From the NCBI GenBank assembly GCA_902702965.1, contig CACRXP010000031.1:898869-962868 (forward strand): a stretch of 64,000 nt of DNA, given 5' to 3'. This document shows, piece after piece, positions 1 to 10,560 of this stretch. The translations under genes were made by a program, and so were the position numbers. The notes beneath the pieces were generated by a model, which did no database searches, had not been told where the DNA came from, and was given only the letters and a program-made list of their open reading frames with translations. Every line of letters starts with the position of its first letter. Position 1 is the stretch's first letter. Source of the DNA: Spirometra erinaceieuropaei (taxonomy: Eukaryota; Platyhelminthes; Cestoda; Diphyllobothriidea; Diphyllobothriidae).

Positions 1-39
1 ATTTTTCGGTGTTCACTTAAGGCATAGACACACCAAACT

Positions 40-283
40 CCCCCTTCCTATTGCTTTCTGCTTGGACTTCGTATAGGCAATGTAGTTAGCCAAAATGAGA
101 ACTGGAAAGCTGGCAGTGAACCCGGCATCAGTGTCGGTGAGTCAAGCTGGCGAAGAATTTTCGCATCTCCAAATAACTAAAGGACTGAAATTGCGAAAAT
201 TACGAACTCGTGCGTAAACAACACTCAAGCATCGCATCGAGTACGGGCACCTTGCAATGAATGTGAGAGGAGTTGCCATTGAT
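40..283 (+). repeat. Dispersed repeat family C, copy 1
   Basis: This segment is alignable by eye over about 240 bases, with small indels, to 4355-4592 in the same orientation. Shared blocks include GTGTAGTTAGCCA-type sequence (around 80), GAAATTGCGAAAATTA (around 190), CAAGCATCGCATCG (around 227) and ATGAATGTGAGAGGAGTTGC (257-276). No open coding frame runs through it. It abuts a PLE 3' end at 350-605 and may be part of the same insertion. The nature of the repeat is unknown. Confidence 0.7.
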
Positions 284-349
284 TGTTTGTTTGCTGGTCC
301 TGCACAACTATTTTCCAGAGTTCTTTGTTAATTTTGAGAACCTTGAGTA

Positions 350-605
350 CGTGACATGCAGTTCTTCATCTCGTTTGAGTGATAAGAACCCGGTCAATCG
401 ATTTATCGATCTGGCGCCGGCGTACAGAGTCCTTCGTAGTCACCTCCAGTCGTGCGGCATCGGTCGATGATTGGGCCTACGTGCCTTATAATTGCCGCTT
501 GTCCTGTTTCTGCCACTACCTCTGACGATGGACTCTTGTACGTTTCTGAAAGCTCAGGTTAATAAACGAAGTATTCCAGTGCTCGACTCTTCTTCTTCTT
601 CAAAT
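350..605 (+). mobile_element. Penelope-like element 3' end, divergent lineage
   Basis: The frame ending at 470 contains NRFIDLAPAYRVLRSH, which matches the layout of the last conserved block of PLE GIY-YIG endonucleases (compare NRHLDLPAAYKVLRHH at 51150-51210 and NKCNDLPIPYSVLKLR at 12565-12610). Downstream comes the same 3' end layout as the other PLE copies: a CTGACGA core (522-528), a GAAAG-CTCAGG block (548-558), an AATAAA (561-566) and a TTC-rich terminus (585-602). The reverse transcriptase is absent, so this is a 5'-truncated dead copy. The endonuclease block differs clearly from that of the 11.3, 36 and 45 kb copies, so it belongs to another lineage. Confidence 0.6.
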
Positions 606-1507
606 ATGCATACACCTGGAACTCGAAATTTCGCCTACATACGTATGAGTGTGCTTGGAACGGTGTCCCCTATGGAAACGGCCTTGACATCCACCCTTCA
701 GTCATCTTCAGACTAGGACTGCTCCATCACTGTTGGCTCTTCTTTAGCATCACATAATATTCAACCAGCCAGTTTAATCTCGCACCACTTCTGTCCATGG
801 TCCGTTCCTGCCTCATCGACTTTAATGTCCTTTGCAGGCAATTTAGGTAGATCTGGTTGAGATTTCTGGCCTAGTTCCTGGTGGGCTGTCCAAGTCGGCT
901 TAATGACACACAGGGTTGGCAAGATGGCAGCTCTATAATTCTAGGTTTTCCAGATAAATAAACGCCATCTCGAGTTCAGGCCTGGCTGGCTTAAACGACA
1001 CATAGTTCAACCCTGTTGTCCAGTTTGATGCTCATTGAGGATGACGCTGTTCAGTTGTCTACGGCCGCATGACAACTGCACACACAGTTATCGTGTGTTC
1101 AGTTAATTCAACGGCTGGCACCACATAGTACGTGGTTACAGCATGTTGGTGGAATTCTGATATTAGCACATTCAACAGCCAGTTTTACCGAACTCCCGTA
1201 TATACGAATAGGATGTAACGCATCGGCTGAGGAAAGGAGGCCGTGTAGTCCGGCTTTGCAGGTCTTTGTGAGGACATGGATGCAACGGACTCTGCATGAT
1301 TTACCATCAGTTTAATAGACTATGATGACGTCTGATGGATGCCTTTGGAAAGCTTACATCACCACGACAGCGAGCGAGAGGTTGACGAAGCTTGAGGCGC
1401 GGACGCAGAATTAGTTTATCTCGTCTTTTGACGAGAAGGTGCCCAATGTTTATGTGTTGTCCGTTGCACTCTGCACAATGTCATTATAAAGCCGTCGGAT
1501 CTTCAAA
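606..1507. other. No recognisable gene
   Basis: Both strands are closed by frequent stops and no recognisable domain was seen. The left edge follows the PLE terminus. Confidence 0.5.
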
Positions 1508-1528
1508 GACACACACACACACACACAA
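1508..1528. repeat. (AC)n microsatellite
   Basis: About ten AC dinucleotides in a row. Confidence 0.9.
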
Positions 1529-1890
1529 ATTTTAAAGTGCTAATCGCTAATGGTGTTTTGTTTTACAGATATGTGCATTGATTGGTGCGATCGTTGCTAA
1601 GCGTCCCCCCGAAACTTCATTCATGTGTCACTCCGTCGCACCTTCAGTCCACCTCTATGTTCGTAAGCAAAGATTCCCAGACCCGAAGTTCGGGGGAGAA
1701 GGTGATGCCTCAGTGTCCAGAATCACCGTGCCTCTTGACAGAAACCTCCCAGTATCTGCAGCTTTTTGAATATAGATTGAGAAAGGGATGTCAGATTCCA
1801 GTCAACTCACTGTATCGGAGTTGGTGGATTCCAGACGTTGCAGTAGGTTGGGCGGGACCCTAAGATGATTAAACTCGCCTCGCCTGGCCG

Positions 1891-1971
1891 GGCCTCGTAG
1901 CTAAAGTGGTTAGAGCATTGGCTGCACTAAAGCCTTCCCCTTACTGCGTGGGTTCGAATCCCGCCGAGGCG
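1891..1971 (+). repeat. tRNA-like sequence, probably SINE head
   Basis: The segment folds as a tRNA-like cloverleaf. The 5' GGCCTCG pairs for six positions with the 3' CGAGGC. The D arm TAGCTAAAGTGGTTAGAGC is close to an internal A box, and GGTTCGAATCC at 1951-1961 is a perfect B box in a five-pair T arm. The anticodon arm is irregular and the first acceptor pair is a mismatch, so I read it as a tRNA-derived SINE promoter rather than a working tRNA gene. An oligo-T stretch follows. Confidence 0.6.
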
Positions 1972-2489
1972 CTGAGTTTTTCACAGTTGAGTCAATATGA
2001 AGTTACAATCGCAAACATATTATTTTGTGTACGCATCAAAAATCCTTCCTGTGAAATTAATTGAAGTTTTTCTTTTTATTTTGGATTACGTTGAGTATTA
2101 GATTTGCCTTGAAAAATCGCTAAATACTTACTGACTTTTATATTTCCAATCAGTTTCTCATGCAGGCAGATTCTGTATCATACGCTTATTATACCCTAAA
2201 ATATGAAGACATTTAACAAAGCAACGAGTGCTTGGGCGTCCTTTTTCATGTAGAAGCCCGTTCAAGTAACATTTGATGACTAACCCAAATATGAAAACAC
2301 ATAGTCGAAATCTGTTAATTTGATTCCTAAAAATCGATAAATCGCAGGGGTCTCAAATTAATTTCTAGCGAAATAAAATGCTAAAATTGAACCAACGAGA
2401 GCTAGTTTATTTTATGAAAGACATGGTAATCTGAAACAGATTTCGACAGAAAGCATGTGATTCACTTAATGGACAGACCCTGATTACCA
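1972..2489. other. AT-rich, no recognisable gene
   Basis: AT-rich sequence after the tRNA-like unit. It may include the SINE body, but I could not match it to another copy in the window. Confidence 0.4.
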
Positions 2490-2570
2490 GACAGGCGGGT
2501 GCTGCTTAGGTTACCTCTGCAAGTTTTAAGGTCAGTCTATGCCGAACTCAGCGGGGGCAAAATTGACAGC
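2490..2570 (+). repeat. Repeat family I, copy 1, left part
   Basis: GGTTACCTCTGC...GGTCAGTCTATGCCGAACTC here matches GTTACCTCCGCTGGC...GGTCAGTCTATACCGAGATC at 9765-9810. The right part of this repeat resumes at about 3035 after an intervening family A copy, which suggests a nested insertion. Confidence 0.55.
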
Positions 2571-3032
2571 TCCAACGTCGTTGCCGACGATGCCCAACGT
2601 GTAATCCACAACAGGTTGAGAGCAGGCACGGTGACCTGTGCGAGAATTAGTTTATAGTTTTGGTTGATTTCCACAACATTTACCGCACTGTCTTATCCTC
2701 CTCCCCCGCCTAAGCTCAGTCTCAAGACATAGGCAAGAAGATCGAGTGCGGGAGAAGGCGCAGGTGGCTGGAATGGCCTGACCCTCACCTAAGCATACCG
2801 CCATATTCCCCGGTCCACGTCAAACACCTGTCCAAGATTTTAACCAGCAACAAAAACTGGTCAAAGGGGAAAGGGTAACCATACGCACGACCTGTATCCC
2901 AAGCGGGAGCGCAAGCACATTTACCGCCAAGGCACCAGGTGTCGGAGAGCTGTTAGCACACACCAGGCTGCGAGGTTTGCTGATGCACGATATAGCGGTC
3001 GCGCACAACCCCCAACGCCCAGTTTTCAAAGC
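2570..3032 (+). repeat. Dispersed repeat family A, copy 1
   Basis: About 450 bases matching 28880-29330 and, in reverse, 47960-48300. Shared blocks in order are GTCGTTGCCGACGATG, GCAGGCACGGTGAC, CCGCACTGTCTTATCCTCC (degenerate), TCAAGACATAGGCAAGAAGA, GGTCCACGTCAAACACCTG, and GAGCGCAAGCACATTTACCG. No intact frame. The class of element is unknown. Confidence 0.75.
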
Positions 3033-3260
3033 ACACCCTTTATGACTACCCTAAGGCATACTGGTACGCATGCCCTACATTCTCACAATGAAGAGTATGG
3101 ACGCGCAGATAAGTCACAATTTATGGTCATTGGTATGGTCGGTGTCGAAAGGACAGTTAGACGACTAGCTGAATGAGAATAAGAATACTTGGGAATCTAT
3201 ACATTATTCACATGATTTAGTTATTCTGCCGAAACTGATATGGGACGCCTGAATGAGCGG
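3033..3260 (+). repeat. Repeat family I, copy 1, right part
   Basis: AAGGCATACTGGTACGCATG followed by TTCTCACAATGAAGA, GGACAGTTAGACGAC and TTATTCTGCCGAAACTGA matches 9940-10110 (AAGGCACACTGGTAAGGATG ... GATTCTGTCGAAACTGACAG) in the same order. Confidence 0.6.
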
Positions 3261-4354
3261 ACAGGCATGAAAATATTTCCTTAGATGTTGACTGGAAGAC
3301 GCCGAGAATGGGGAGCGGTATGTGGCGTTCCGTTTCACCTCACTTCCGCGCATTTTACTCCGCAAACCGCACTCACGTCGCCTAAGTTAATTCGTTGTCC
3401 GTAATAACCCTGTCACACTGTTCATTCTTCTTTTTTCTGATGAGACAGCATGTCTTTCACCGTCCAAAAGCTAACTCCATTATTGACGGTTCAATGCTTC
3501 ATGCAAGCCCCTTTCCCAGAAACGCTGACGAACGAAATTAAGACATCATTGTTAACACCGGAGACGTCGCGCTCAACAATATTGGCTGAACAAAGCGCGT
3601 TTTGAACTTAACAGAGGCAAAGAGAGCGCTCCCTGTGAAAATGTTGATTGTCATAGCGATTGTTTAGGAATTCGTGATTGCTGGCAGTCCATTCAGCCAC
3701 TACAATCAGTTCTCCAATTCATTTTTCTCCAAATAGTAAAGGGGTCATTAATACTGTCAAACGACACCATGCTTGCTTTCCACGACAAGTCCCACCTTAG
3801 TTCCGTTTCCCAGAATCCGGCAGTTCAGACTCCCTAACTACTGCCAGGCAACAAATACGGTGAAGCAGATAAAAGCTTCAGGAGCTCTCACATAATCGAA
3901 ATACAGGGTTTATATTTCAAGACACGCCTCATATTCCACGGTCCAGTCTATTAATAAGAAGAGTACACTCCAGTCCGTTCAACGAAATCTGCAATCATGA
4001 TAAACTTGATGTTGAAGCGGATGGAGCTACTGCCTTTACTATATAGCAGACCGCAATATTGCCTGGAATATGTGGACGACAACATCTTCTTCACCAGTCT
4101 TTACTGGTAATTGACGTTTAGAGAACATATCGACACCGTATTCTTGGTTGCGGCATAAACAATGGAGTGGAGAGGAATTAAGTAATGTCCTCGCCTGTTG
4201 GCTGTTCGTAATTGTAAAGAGCACGGGAAAGCGACAGATACAATTAAATTACCCAACTTTAATGAGGCAAGAATGCCCTTGAGAGGTTAAAATCGTTCGG
4301 GCTGCGAAGTGCACTAAATAGGATTTTACAGCCTTCTTTTAATTAGTAGACGAA
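3261..4354. other. Decayed repeat sequence with a short reverse-transcriptase-like motif
   Basis: The stretch 3868-3948 resembles 11110-11196, which lies just upstream of the 11.3 kb PLE. At 4066-4107 one frame reads YCLEYVDDNIFFTS, which has the YxDD box of a reverse transcriptase, but the frame closes within 30 codons and no other conserved block is visible. I regard it as a possible dead retroelement fragment only. Confidence 0.3.
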
Positions 4355-4592
4355 AACTCCCACCTTCGTACTTTTCTCTGTTTAGACTTTGCATGAGCGG
4401 TGTAGTTAGCCAGAATGAGGGCGAGCACTGAACCCTGTATCAGGGAGGGTGGGTCAACTAAGCCAACAATATTCACATCTCGAACTAACAAGAGTCATGA
4501 AATTGCGAAAATTAGGGACTGGCATGTGAGCGGCCATCAAGCATCGCATCGGGTTGGGGCACCTGCAATGAATGTGAGAGGAGTTGCCCTTT
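4355..4592 (+). repeat. Dispersed repeat family C, copy 2
   Basis: Second copy of the repeat at 40-283, same orientation. The end block ATGAATGTGAGAGGAGTTGC (4568-4587) is identical. Unlike copy 1 it is not followed by a PLE tail. Confidence 0.7.
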
Positions 4593-4963
4593 TTATTATG
4601 CAGCGGGATGGCAAGTAGACAACGGTTAGGTGAAGACATCCAAACATCCGTCGGTAATATTGGGTCGGGTCATGTGGAAATGTTGGTAATGGAGGTTTTA
4701 CGGGTAAGGCACCATTTCATGGTAAAACACAGAAATTGTTTGAAGTTCTGGTGAAAGTCTTATCGTACGCCTTTGTATGGCAACGGAAATGAGCTGTCTA
4801 ACTAGGAGCAAATTTTCTAACTGCAACGGTGTTTGTGTAATGATTTGAGGTCAGGTGAAGTACTTTTTGTAGGCAGTGTAATGTCTGCAACGACCTGCAA
4901 ACGGATGCCAAGATAAAACCCCATATGACACGATCCACAGTCTGCTGAAAGTTAAGTGTGGTA

Positions 4964-5625
4964 NNNNNNNNNNNNNNNNNNNNNNNNNNNNNNNNNNNNN
5001 NNNNNNNNNNNNNNNNNNNNNNNNNNNNNNNNNNNNNNNNNNNNNNNNNNNNNNNNNNNNNNNNNNNNNNNNNNNNNNNNNNNNNNNNNNNNNNNNNNNN
5101 NNNNNNNNNNNNNNNNNNNNNNNNNNNNNNNNNNNNNNNNNNNNNNNNNNNNNNNNNNNNNNNNNNNNNNNNNNNNNNNNNNNNNNNNNNNNNNNNNNNN
5201 NNNNNNNNNNNNNNNNNNNNNNNNNNNNNNNNNNNNNNNNNNNNNNNNNNNNNNNNNNNNNNNNNNNNNNNNNNNNNNNNNNNNNNNNNNNNNNNNNNNN
5301 NNNNNNNNNNNNNNNNNNNNNNNNNNNNNNNNNNNNNNNNNNNNNNNNNNNNNNNNNNNNNNNNNNNNNNNNNNNNNNNNNNNNNNNNNNNNNNNNNNNN
5401 NNNNNNNNNNNNNNNNNNNNNNNNNNNNNNNNNNNNNNNNNNNNNNNNNNNNNNNNNNNNNNNNNNNNNNNNNNNNNNNNNNNNNNNNNNNNNNNNNNNN
5501 NNNNNNNNNNNNNNNNNNNNNNNNNNNNNNNNNNNNNNNNNNNNNNNNNNNNNNNNNNNNNNNNNNNNNNNNNNNNNNNNNNNNNNNNNNNNNNNNNNNN
5601 NNNNNNNNNNNNNNNNNNNNNNNNN
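4964..5625. other. Assembly gap (662 N)
   Basis: Run of N. Long frames that appear to cross it are artefacts. Any 5' exons of the 6.5 kb gene could lie in it. Confidence 1.
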
Positions 5626-6495
5626 GCTTCAGATGGCGCGACCCTTATTGCCAATTTAAATCCTTCGTACTGCTAGCAGCCTCTAGTCTGTCATGTGCGC
5701 GATGTTGTCGTGTTTATTTCTCCATATTGCGGTGTTTCAGTTTGTGTGGAAAATTGACGGTATGGTGATAGTCTACTGCTCTTGAATCAAACGCATTGCG
5801 CTTCTGCGCAAAATAAGAATCCCTTTTCAAACCGACACATTTACCATTGAATTAAGTGTTATTTAGTGAATAGTTATTGGCTTTATCATGCATTTTCATA
5901 AGTGCGCATGTCAAACCCCTATCTTTTCATGTGCCATTTTTAAGAACTTTGTTAATCTGTGACATTTCTTACGATTCATCCTTTATCGTGCATTTTGAAT
6001 AAAGTGCGCTTAAGTCTGCCTTTAAGAAGGCTTATCGTGAATGAAGGTTGCCCCCCTTTTTGCGGAGAATTTCGCTCTGCTACAATTGTTGCCTCGTCCC
6101 GTTTAATGTTGCATTGTCTGATAAGCCCCGCGGATATCAGCAGAGGGCCACACGTTAGTTTATGCCAAGCCCACTTCTCCGGAGGATACGAAATTTTACT
6201 TTCAAATGAAATCATTACATTGCATCCCGTAGTATTGCGCAAGTGCCCACATTATTAGTCCTCCGTCTTAATTTGTGTACATTGTAGGGTATTCAAACCT
6301 TTAAATACCCAACTTTCATCAAATCGTGCAATTTGTTTATCTGCTGCAGTAGTATTATTTAAAGGGAAGCTGATTTAAAGCAAGTGCTTTTATGAAGACC
6401 GTACGATTAAAGCCGCTTTCTATAATTCTGTAGAAGTCTACTGTTTTACCACTGTAGCCTCGAAGCATATTTCATTTACGCATAAATTCTTGCAG
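5626..6495. other. Sequence upstream of paralogue 1
   Basis: AT-rich. A short direct duplication of a TTTATC(A/G)TGCATTTT...AAGTGCGC unit occurs near 5880-5910 and 5980-6010. No 5' exon, TATA element or start codon could be fixed; the visible gene begins with an internal exon at 6496. Confidence 0.4.
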
Positions 6496-6770
6496 CTGTG
6501 CGCCCTCGAAAGTTCGGAGTACATAACAGATGCGACCAACTCTACTCTCACGATGAATTTACAAGTCCTTTTGAGTATTTGCTTAGCACGTTGAAGAGAA
6601 TTGACCTACATTTTCACGAAGGAGCTGCCTCTAGTACTCAATTCAAGCTCAATTTTGCCGAAAGAGGACGCGCGCTTGGATGCATGCCGGAGGTCACGAC
6701 TTCCAAATCCAGTTTCATCATCAGCTGCAACGTTACATTTCCAAAGCTGCAAATCATTTTCTATAAGGAA
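6496..6770 (+). CDS. Unrecognised flatworm family, paralogue 1, penultimate exon
   Basis: A 275-nt internal exon. The acceptor is AATTCTTGCAG ending at 6495 and the donor is GAA|GTATGA at 6771. The exon opens with two bases that complete a codon and closes in phase 0. It encodes about 91 residues and aligns end to end with 17231-17511 (two residues longer). Conserved features are an aspartate/serine-rich start with one cysteine, F(E/D)YLLS, FKLNF/FNLHF, G(R)(A/T)L(G/A)C, and CNVTFP with an N-glycosylation sequon, then YKE at the splice. The CNVTFP motif and paired cysteines would fit a secreted or luminal protein, but no signal peptide exon is visible. I do not recognise the family. Upstream exons are missing from view, perhaps in the gap at 4964-5625. 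Confidence 0.75.
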
Positions 6771-7307
6771 GTATGATCAACTTAATCTCCCACTCTCGTC
6801 TAGTTCCCCCAGCGTTATCACAATGCATGCAAAATGTGACATTTTAAGCGCAAGTCTTGCCAAAATAAGTGTTTTATATTGGAAACATTGAAGTTATGGT
6901 TAGCAAACATCGCAAACGTAATCGTCAAGACATCCTAAGGCCCTTTTAACACAGAAATCCTCTATAAGATTTGACAGAAAGTCGACTGACTTACCTACCG
7001 TCTACGTTATGTGAAAGTGGAAAGCCACTAACAAAAAACTGGTTAACTAAAAAGCCCAAGAGTTGGCTAGGAGTCAAGAATAGTTTCAAGATGCCGATAA
7101 AATTGTGAGATCTATTTTACCTTGTATTTTTGAGACTGGTTATACAAAGCCCGTAATTTTTATCATTTACCATATGAAAAATAACTATGTAATCACTGCT
7201 AAATTTCTGTCTAAAATGCAACTTCATAAAATACATAGTGCTTCCTAATTCTATCTGCGTTTAGATGTAAAACATTAAGTATATACATATGCATAAAAGG
7301 AGGTCGC

Positions 7308-7394
7308 CCGTCGGAAATAGAGTTTTATTCGTACATTTTCGAGCTGGTTGCACCAACCAGTTGGGTTGTACGAATAAAACTCTATTTCCGACGG
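7308..7394. repeat. Perfect long hairpin in the intron of paralogue 1
   Basis: Two 28-base arms (7308-7335 and 7367-7394) are exact reverse complements. The 31-base loop contains a second stem, CTGGTTG-CAC-CAACCAG (7344-7360). Outside the arms, AAAGGA at 7297 and TCCTTT at 7401 pair as well. The right arm contains AATAAA on the plus strand. The intron of paralogue 2 has no such element, so it is a later insertion. It may be a very small foldback transposon. Confidence 0.9.
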
Positions 7395-7563
7395 ACTTCT
7401 TCCTTTCATCATTTCGGAATGTATACTACTTCAGTTATTCAATATATATACATGTGCGGAGCACGACAGTTCCTTGGAATTTTGTATTTTCTGACAGTTT
7501 ATCGAAAGGTCAGTGTAGATTTTTTCCAATACAAAACAGCAAATACAAGAACTGGATCTCCAG

Positions 7564-7845
7564 CAAGAAGAAAATACTACAAACTCCGAGAGTATTATAT
7601 TCAAGTTGGTTAATATCCCAGGATCCGCCCGGTTTGAATATATTTTTGCAAACGGAATATTAGATGCCAACGTTCTGCGAATGGTCAGTGTGTTACCGGA
7701 CTTTGTTGATAAGATCGCATTGTATATTGCAATCTATCGGGACAGGAGTTGGATTCGGTGGGTAAAATCAACAGCAAATACGGTGCATATATTAATGAAG
7801 GGTAATTATTTGAAACCTCAGCTTCCCTTCTGCTTTTACGTCTAA
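7564..7845 (+). CDS. Unrecognised flatworm family, paralogue 1, last exon
   Basis: A 282-nt terminal exon, acceptor GGATCTCCAG ending at 7563, phase 0, stop TAA at 7843-7845. It encodes 93 residues. The homologous exon at 18239-18520 has exactly the same length. Shared landmarks are TNSE(S/T)IIF, VN(I/V)(P/S)GSA, F(E)(Y/F)(I/V)F, a central L-rich segment with a proline (VLPDF / VFPHI), W(I/N)(R/N)WV(K/R)S, and the C-terminal LPFCFY. The pattern is a mixed beta start followed by an amphipathic helical end. About half the residues differ between the paralogues, yet no stop or frameshift has appeared in either, which argues that both genes are under selection. The intron between the two exons is about 0.8 kb here and 0.7 kb in paralogue 2. 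Confidence 0.8.
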   Translation, partial: QEENTTNSESIIFKLVNIPGSARFEYIFANGILDANVLRMVSVLPDFVDKIALYIAIYRDRSWIRWVKSTANTVHILMKGNYLKPQLPFCFYV

Positions 7846-9764
7846 AAGCCTGCAAATTCAAGCCAGGAATAAAGTTGGTCTTCCTACTGGCTGTTTTCTG
7901 TAGTTTTCCCAAAGCAATGCCAATTTCGCCAGCTTCAAATTTTGCCATATTTTAAGATGGTGGAAAGCTTTCCCTGCGGCAAATTCGTCGTCTAAGAAGA
8001 TGGGCATGGCTGTGAAGATTTTATTCCTATGCAGACACGTATGGACATGATGATCAAAGGAAAATAATTACGTTAAGCGATATTGACTGAACTAAAATAT
8101 CCCCCAGACGTCACAGAATGGATTGCCGTCATTTGTGAAACCATACCTAGAGATGCGAAGAAGTTACGCTGGCCACATTGTCTCCTCAACCATAAAAATC
8201 AGTTAGTCGTTATATAAGATGATTCACACTTTTCTGCAGATTGCACATTACCTCCGTTCAGGAAGGTTTATGAGACACGAAAATGGTGGACGCATCTTAT
8301 TTTTTGTTGAAGATGGCACTCATGGAACGTGATCTAGAACCAACCCTACTAACCTCTGCGTGTTCGTTAACTGATGATGTCATCGAACAGTCGCATCACC
8401 AGTCGATTGCAGCTTTACGCCCTGTGAATCACTACAATGACCCCAAAATGCTAGTCAAGTGAGATATTAGCTTGTGTTTGCTGTTCGACATTTCAGTTGG
8501 TGGTAGTGGATCCAATGAAGTGGACGTGTTAGCGTTAAACATGTTCTGCTTTGCTGCAAATACCTTCCTGTCTTTCTGTCCTTGTGAATAGGCACGCGGT
8601 TTGTGGTGGCGTACTGCCTTCTTTGGCATGTGCACTCAAACACCCGTTTGCCAATAAGTCTCTGAAATGCAAGTATCGATAGAGGGAAAGCGTTCATATG
8701 AAAAATCCCAAAGTGATACATTCCTCGGCATGTGACGACATAGCTTACTCATCCTTCTAGAGGACGCTCGGGCTGTCTACGTCTAATTTTGTGACATAAC
8801 CTGTGAAACACTAAGGTTATGTGGCGTTTGCAAAAACTGGAATACAGAGGAAGATTCAGCGGGGTGTTAGATGTTGTGGATTGTCTTTGAGTGTTCAACT
8901 ACCTGACATTGAATCTTTGAGTCCTTATAGTGTTTGTGACTGTAGACCTCACGTCCGCAGTTGCCCGGCAACCGATTGACGAGTATATTTTAATAAAACT
9001 TTATCGAAGAAGGTTGTTTTTGACAGCCGTTCATGAAAGTACGCCGTCTCGTAAAAATGCCCCTAGGCATCCAGATGTGCTCAGTTAAGCAGGGCACAAA
9101 ATTGATACACTTAGACGTATTGACCCTGCATGTCAGTCAGGCATGTGCAGTTAACTCAGTCTACTAAGTCAGTCTATGTCGAATCCATTATGGCCAAATC
9201 TATGGAATTTCAAAATTTGAGATGAGAATTGTGATCAGGGAACCTAGACAGTCCAGTTCCAACATGGATACCATTAGTACGCAATGGTTGGATCGTTGAA
9301 CACAGGTTCAAGATTTGGGATGTCTTCTGACAATTTGCACATGTTCTCACATGAAAATGTCCGTGTTTACATAAATATTGCACAATGTGGACTTCGGTTT
9401 TACTAGTATACGATGCATGTATTGTCAAACCAACTACTAAACGGAATGTTTATCATTCCAAAATCCACACCTGTTATTGTAAGTAGGCTATGACGATAGT
9501 ATTGTTGGAAAAAGAACCCAAATATTAATAGTCCCTAGCGGGTCCGTTCTGAAGGGCATTCTATGATAACAATGTACAAAATATCACTTTACTCTCCAAC
9601 AAAATAAAATTCATAACACCGAGCAAATTATATGCTACTATTTAATCAAAGACAGGCTGAATCTGAATGAGTCTCTGACGGAATGCATACGTTTCGCTTA
9701 ATAAACGCACAATGCTGGTAGTGTTCGTTGTTCTGACCCTGAATGCTGGCCAGACGTATGTTCA
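7846..9764. other. No recognisable gene
   Basis: Mostly stop-rich on both strands. A GTCAGTCTATG motif of repeat family I recurs near 9171. An AATAAA-type signal for the 6.5-7.8 kb gene occurs at 7869-7873 only in weak form (GAATAAAG), shortly after the stop codon. Confidence 0.4.
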
Positions 9765-10110
9765 AGTTACCTCCGCTGGCTTTGAGGTCAGTCTATACCG
9801 AGATCACTAGGGGCAAGCCTACAGAAAATGTGGACAAGTGGGATGTTTTTATGCGGTTCTATAATTCTTTTGTATTTCAATCAGATCGCTGGTCTGCACT
9901 TGGGCTTACAGTTTGCAAAATACAGACTTCATGATTTATTTAAGGCACACTGGTAAGGATGTTGTATACTCTTACAAAAAATCACAAAAATTTGGTACAT
10001 TGTTAGAGTAGGCATTGAAAGTTTAGTCCGACAAATTGTTGAATGGGAATAAAGACACTTACTCAACGAGACCTTATTCATATTATTTGGTGATTCTGTC
10101 GAAACTGACA
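9765..10110 (+). repeat. Repeat family I, copy 2
   Basis: Matches 2490-2570 and 3033-3260 in the same order, but without the family A block between them. This copy therefore looks like the uninterrupted site. Confidence 0.55.
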
Positions 10111-10319
10111 GAAGAAAGTCAGCATGAAGGAGACGGCACAAAAACACTCCATCAAGGGATGACTGAACGCAGCCGAGATACGCAGCCGTCCACATCAGCA
10201 GCTCAGTGTTATTGCCCTCGAATCGGCACAATTGTTATATTGGATGCGTCAAAAAGGGGGTCAGTTCAAAACCTGACTCCACACAGCTCGTCAAGACATG
10301 GTGGTGGTTCTTGGAACCT

Positions 10320-10560
10320 TAGTATTTGGTCTACGTCGTTGTCGAAGCGAATGGGTTGAGCTGTCCAGATCTGCTGCCGCAAATCGTCACGCGTGGAAAG
10401 GTACACTTTGTGACATCATCGAGGCCGGCTAGATCAGGCATGATCGCAGGCGTATCAAGAACAAGTAAATACAGCAGTTGTGGCAAACATTACTCTTATC
10501 TTATTTGTCCAGTGAGGCCGGATTTGAGCGTGAGTCTGAAACCCCAGACGATTTAAGCTC
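10320..10560 (+). mobile_element. Degenerate Penelope-like element 3' end
   Basis: GTGGCAAACATTACTCTTATC followed by a CAGTGAGG-GGATTTGAG-GAGTC-GAAACC-CCAG series (10510-10550) follows the layout of the other PLE 3' ends, including the inner stem pairing and the GAAAC block. No endonuclease or reverse transcriptase remains. It lies 0.7 kb upstream of the better preserved copy at 11.3 kb. Confidence 0.4.

Noticed and set aside
4851..5768. Frames of 230-270 codons across the first gap
   Set aside because: Mostly N; the flanking real codons show no family features.
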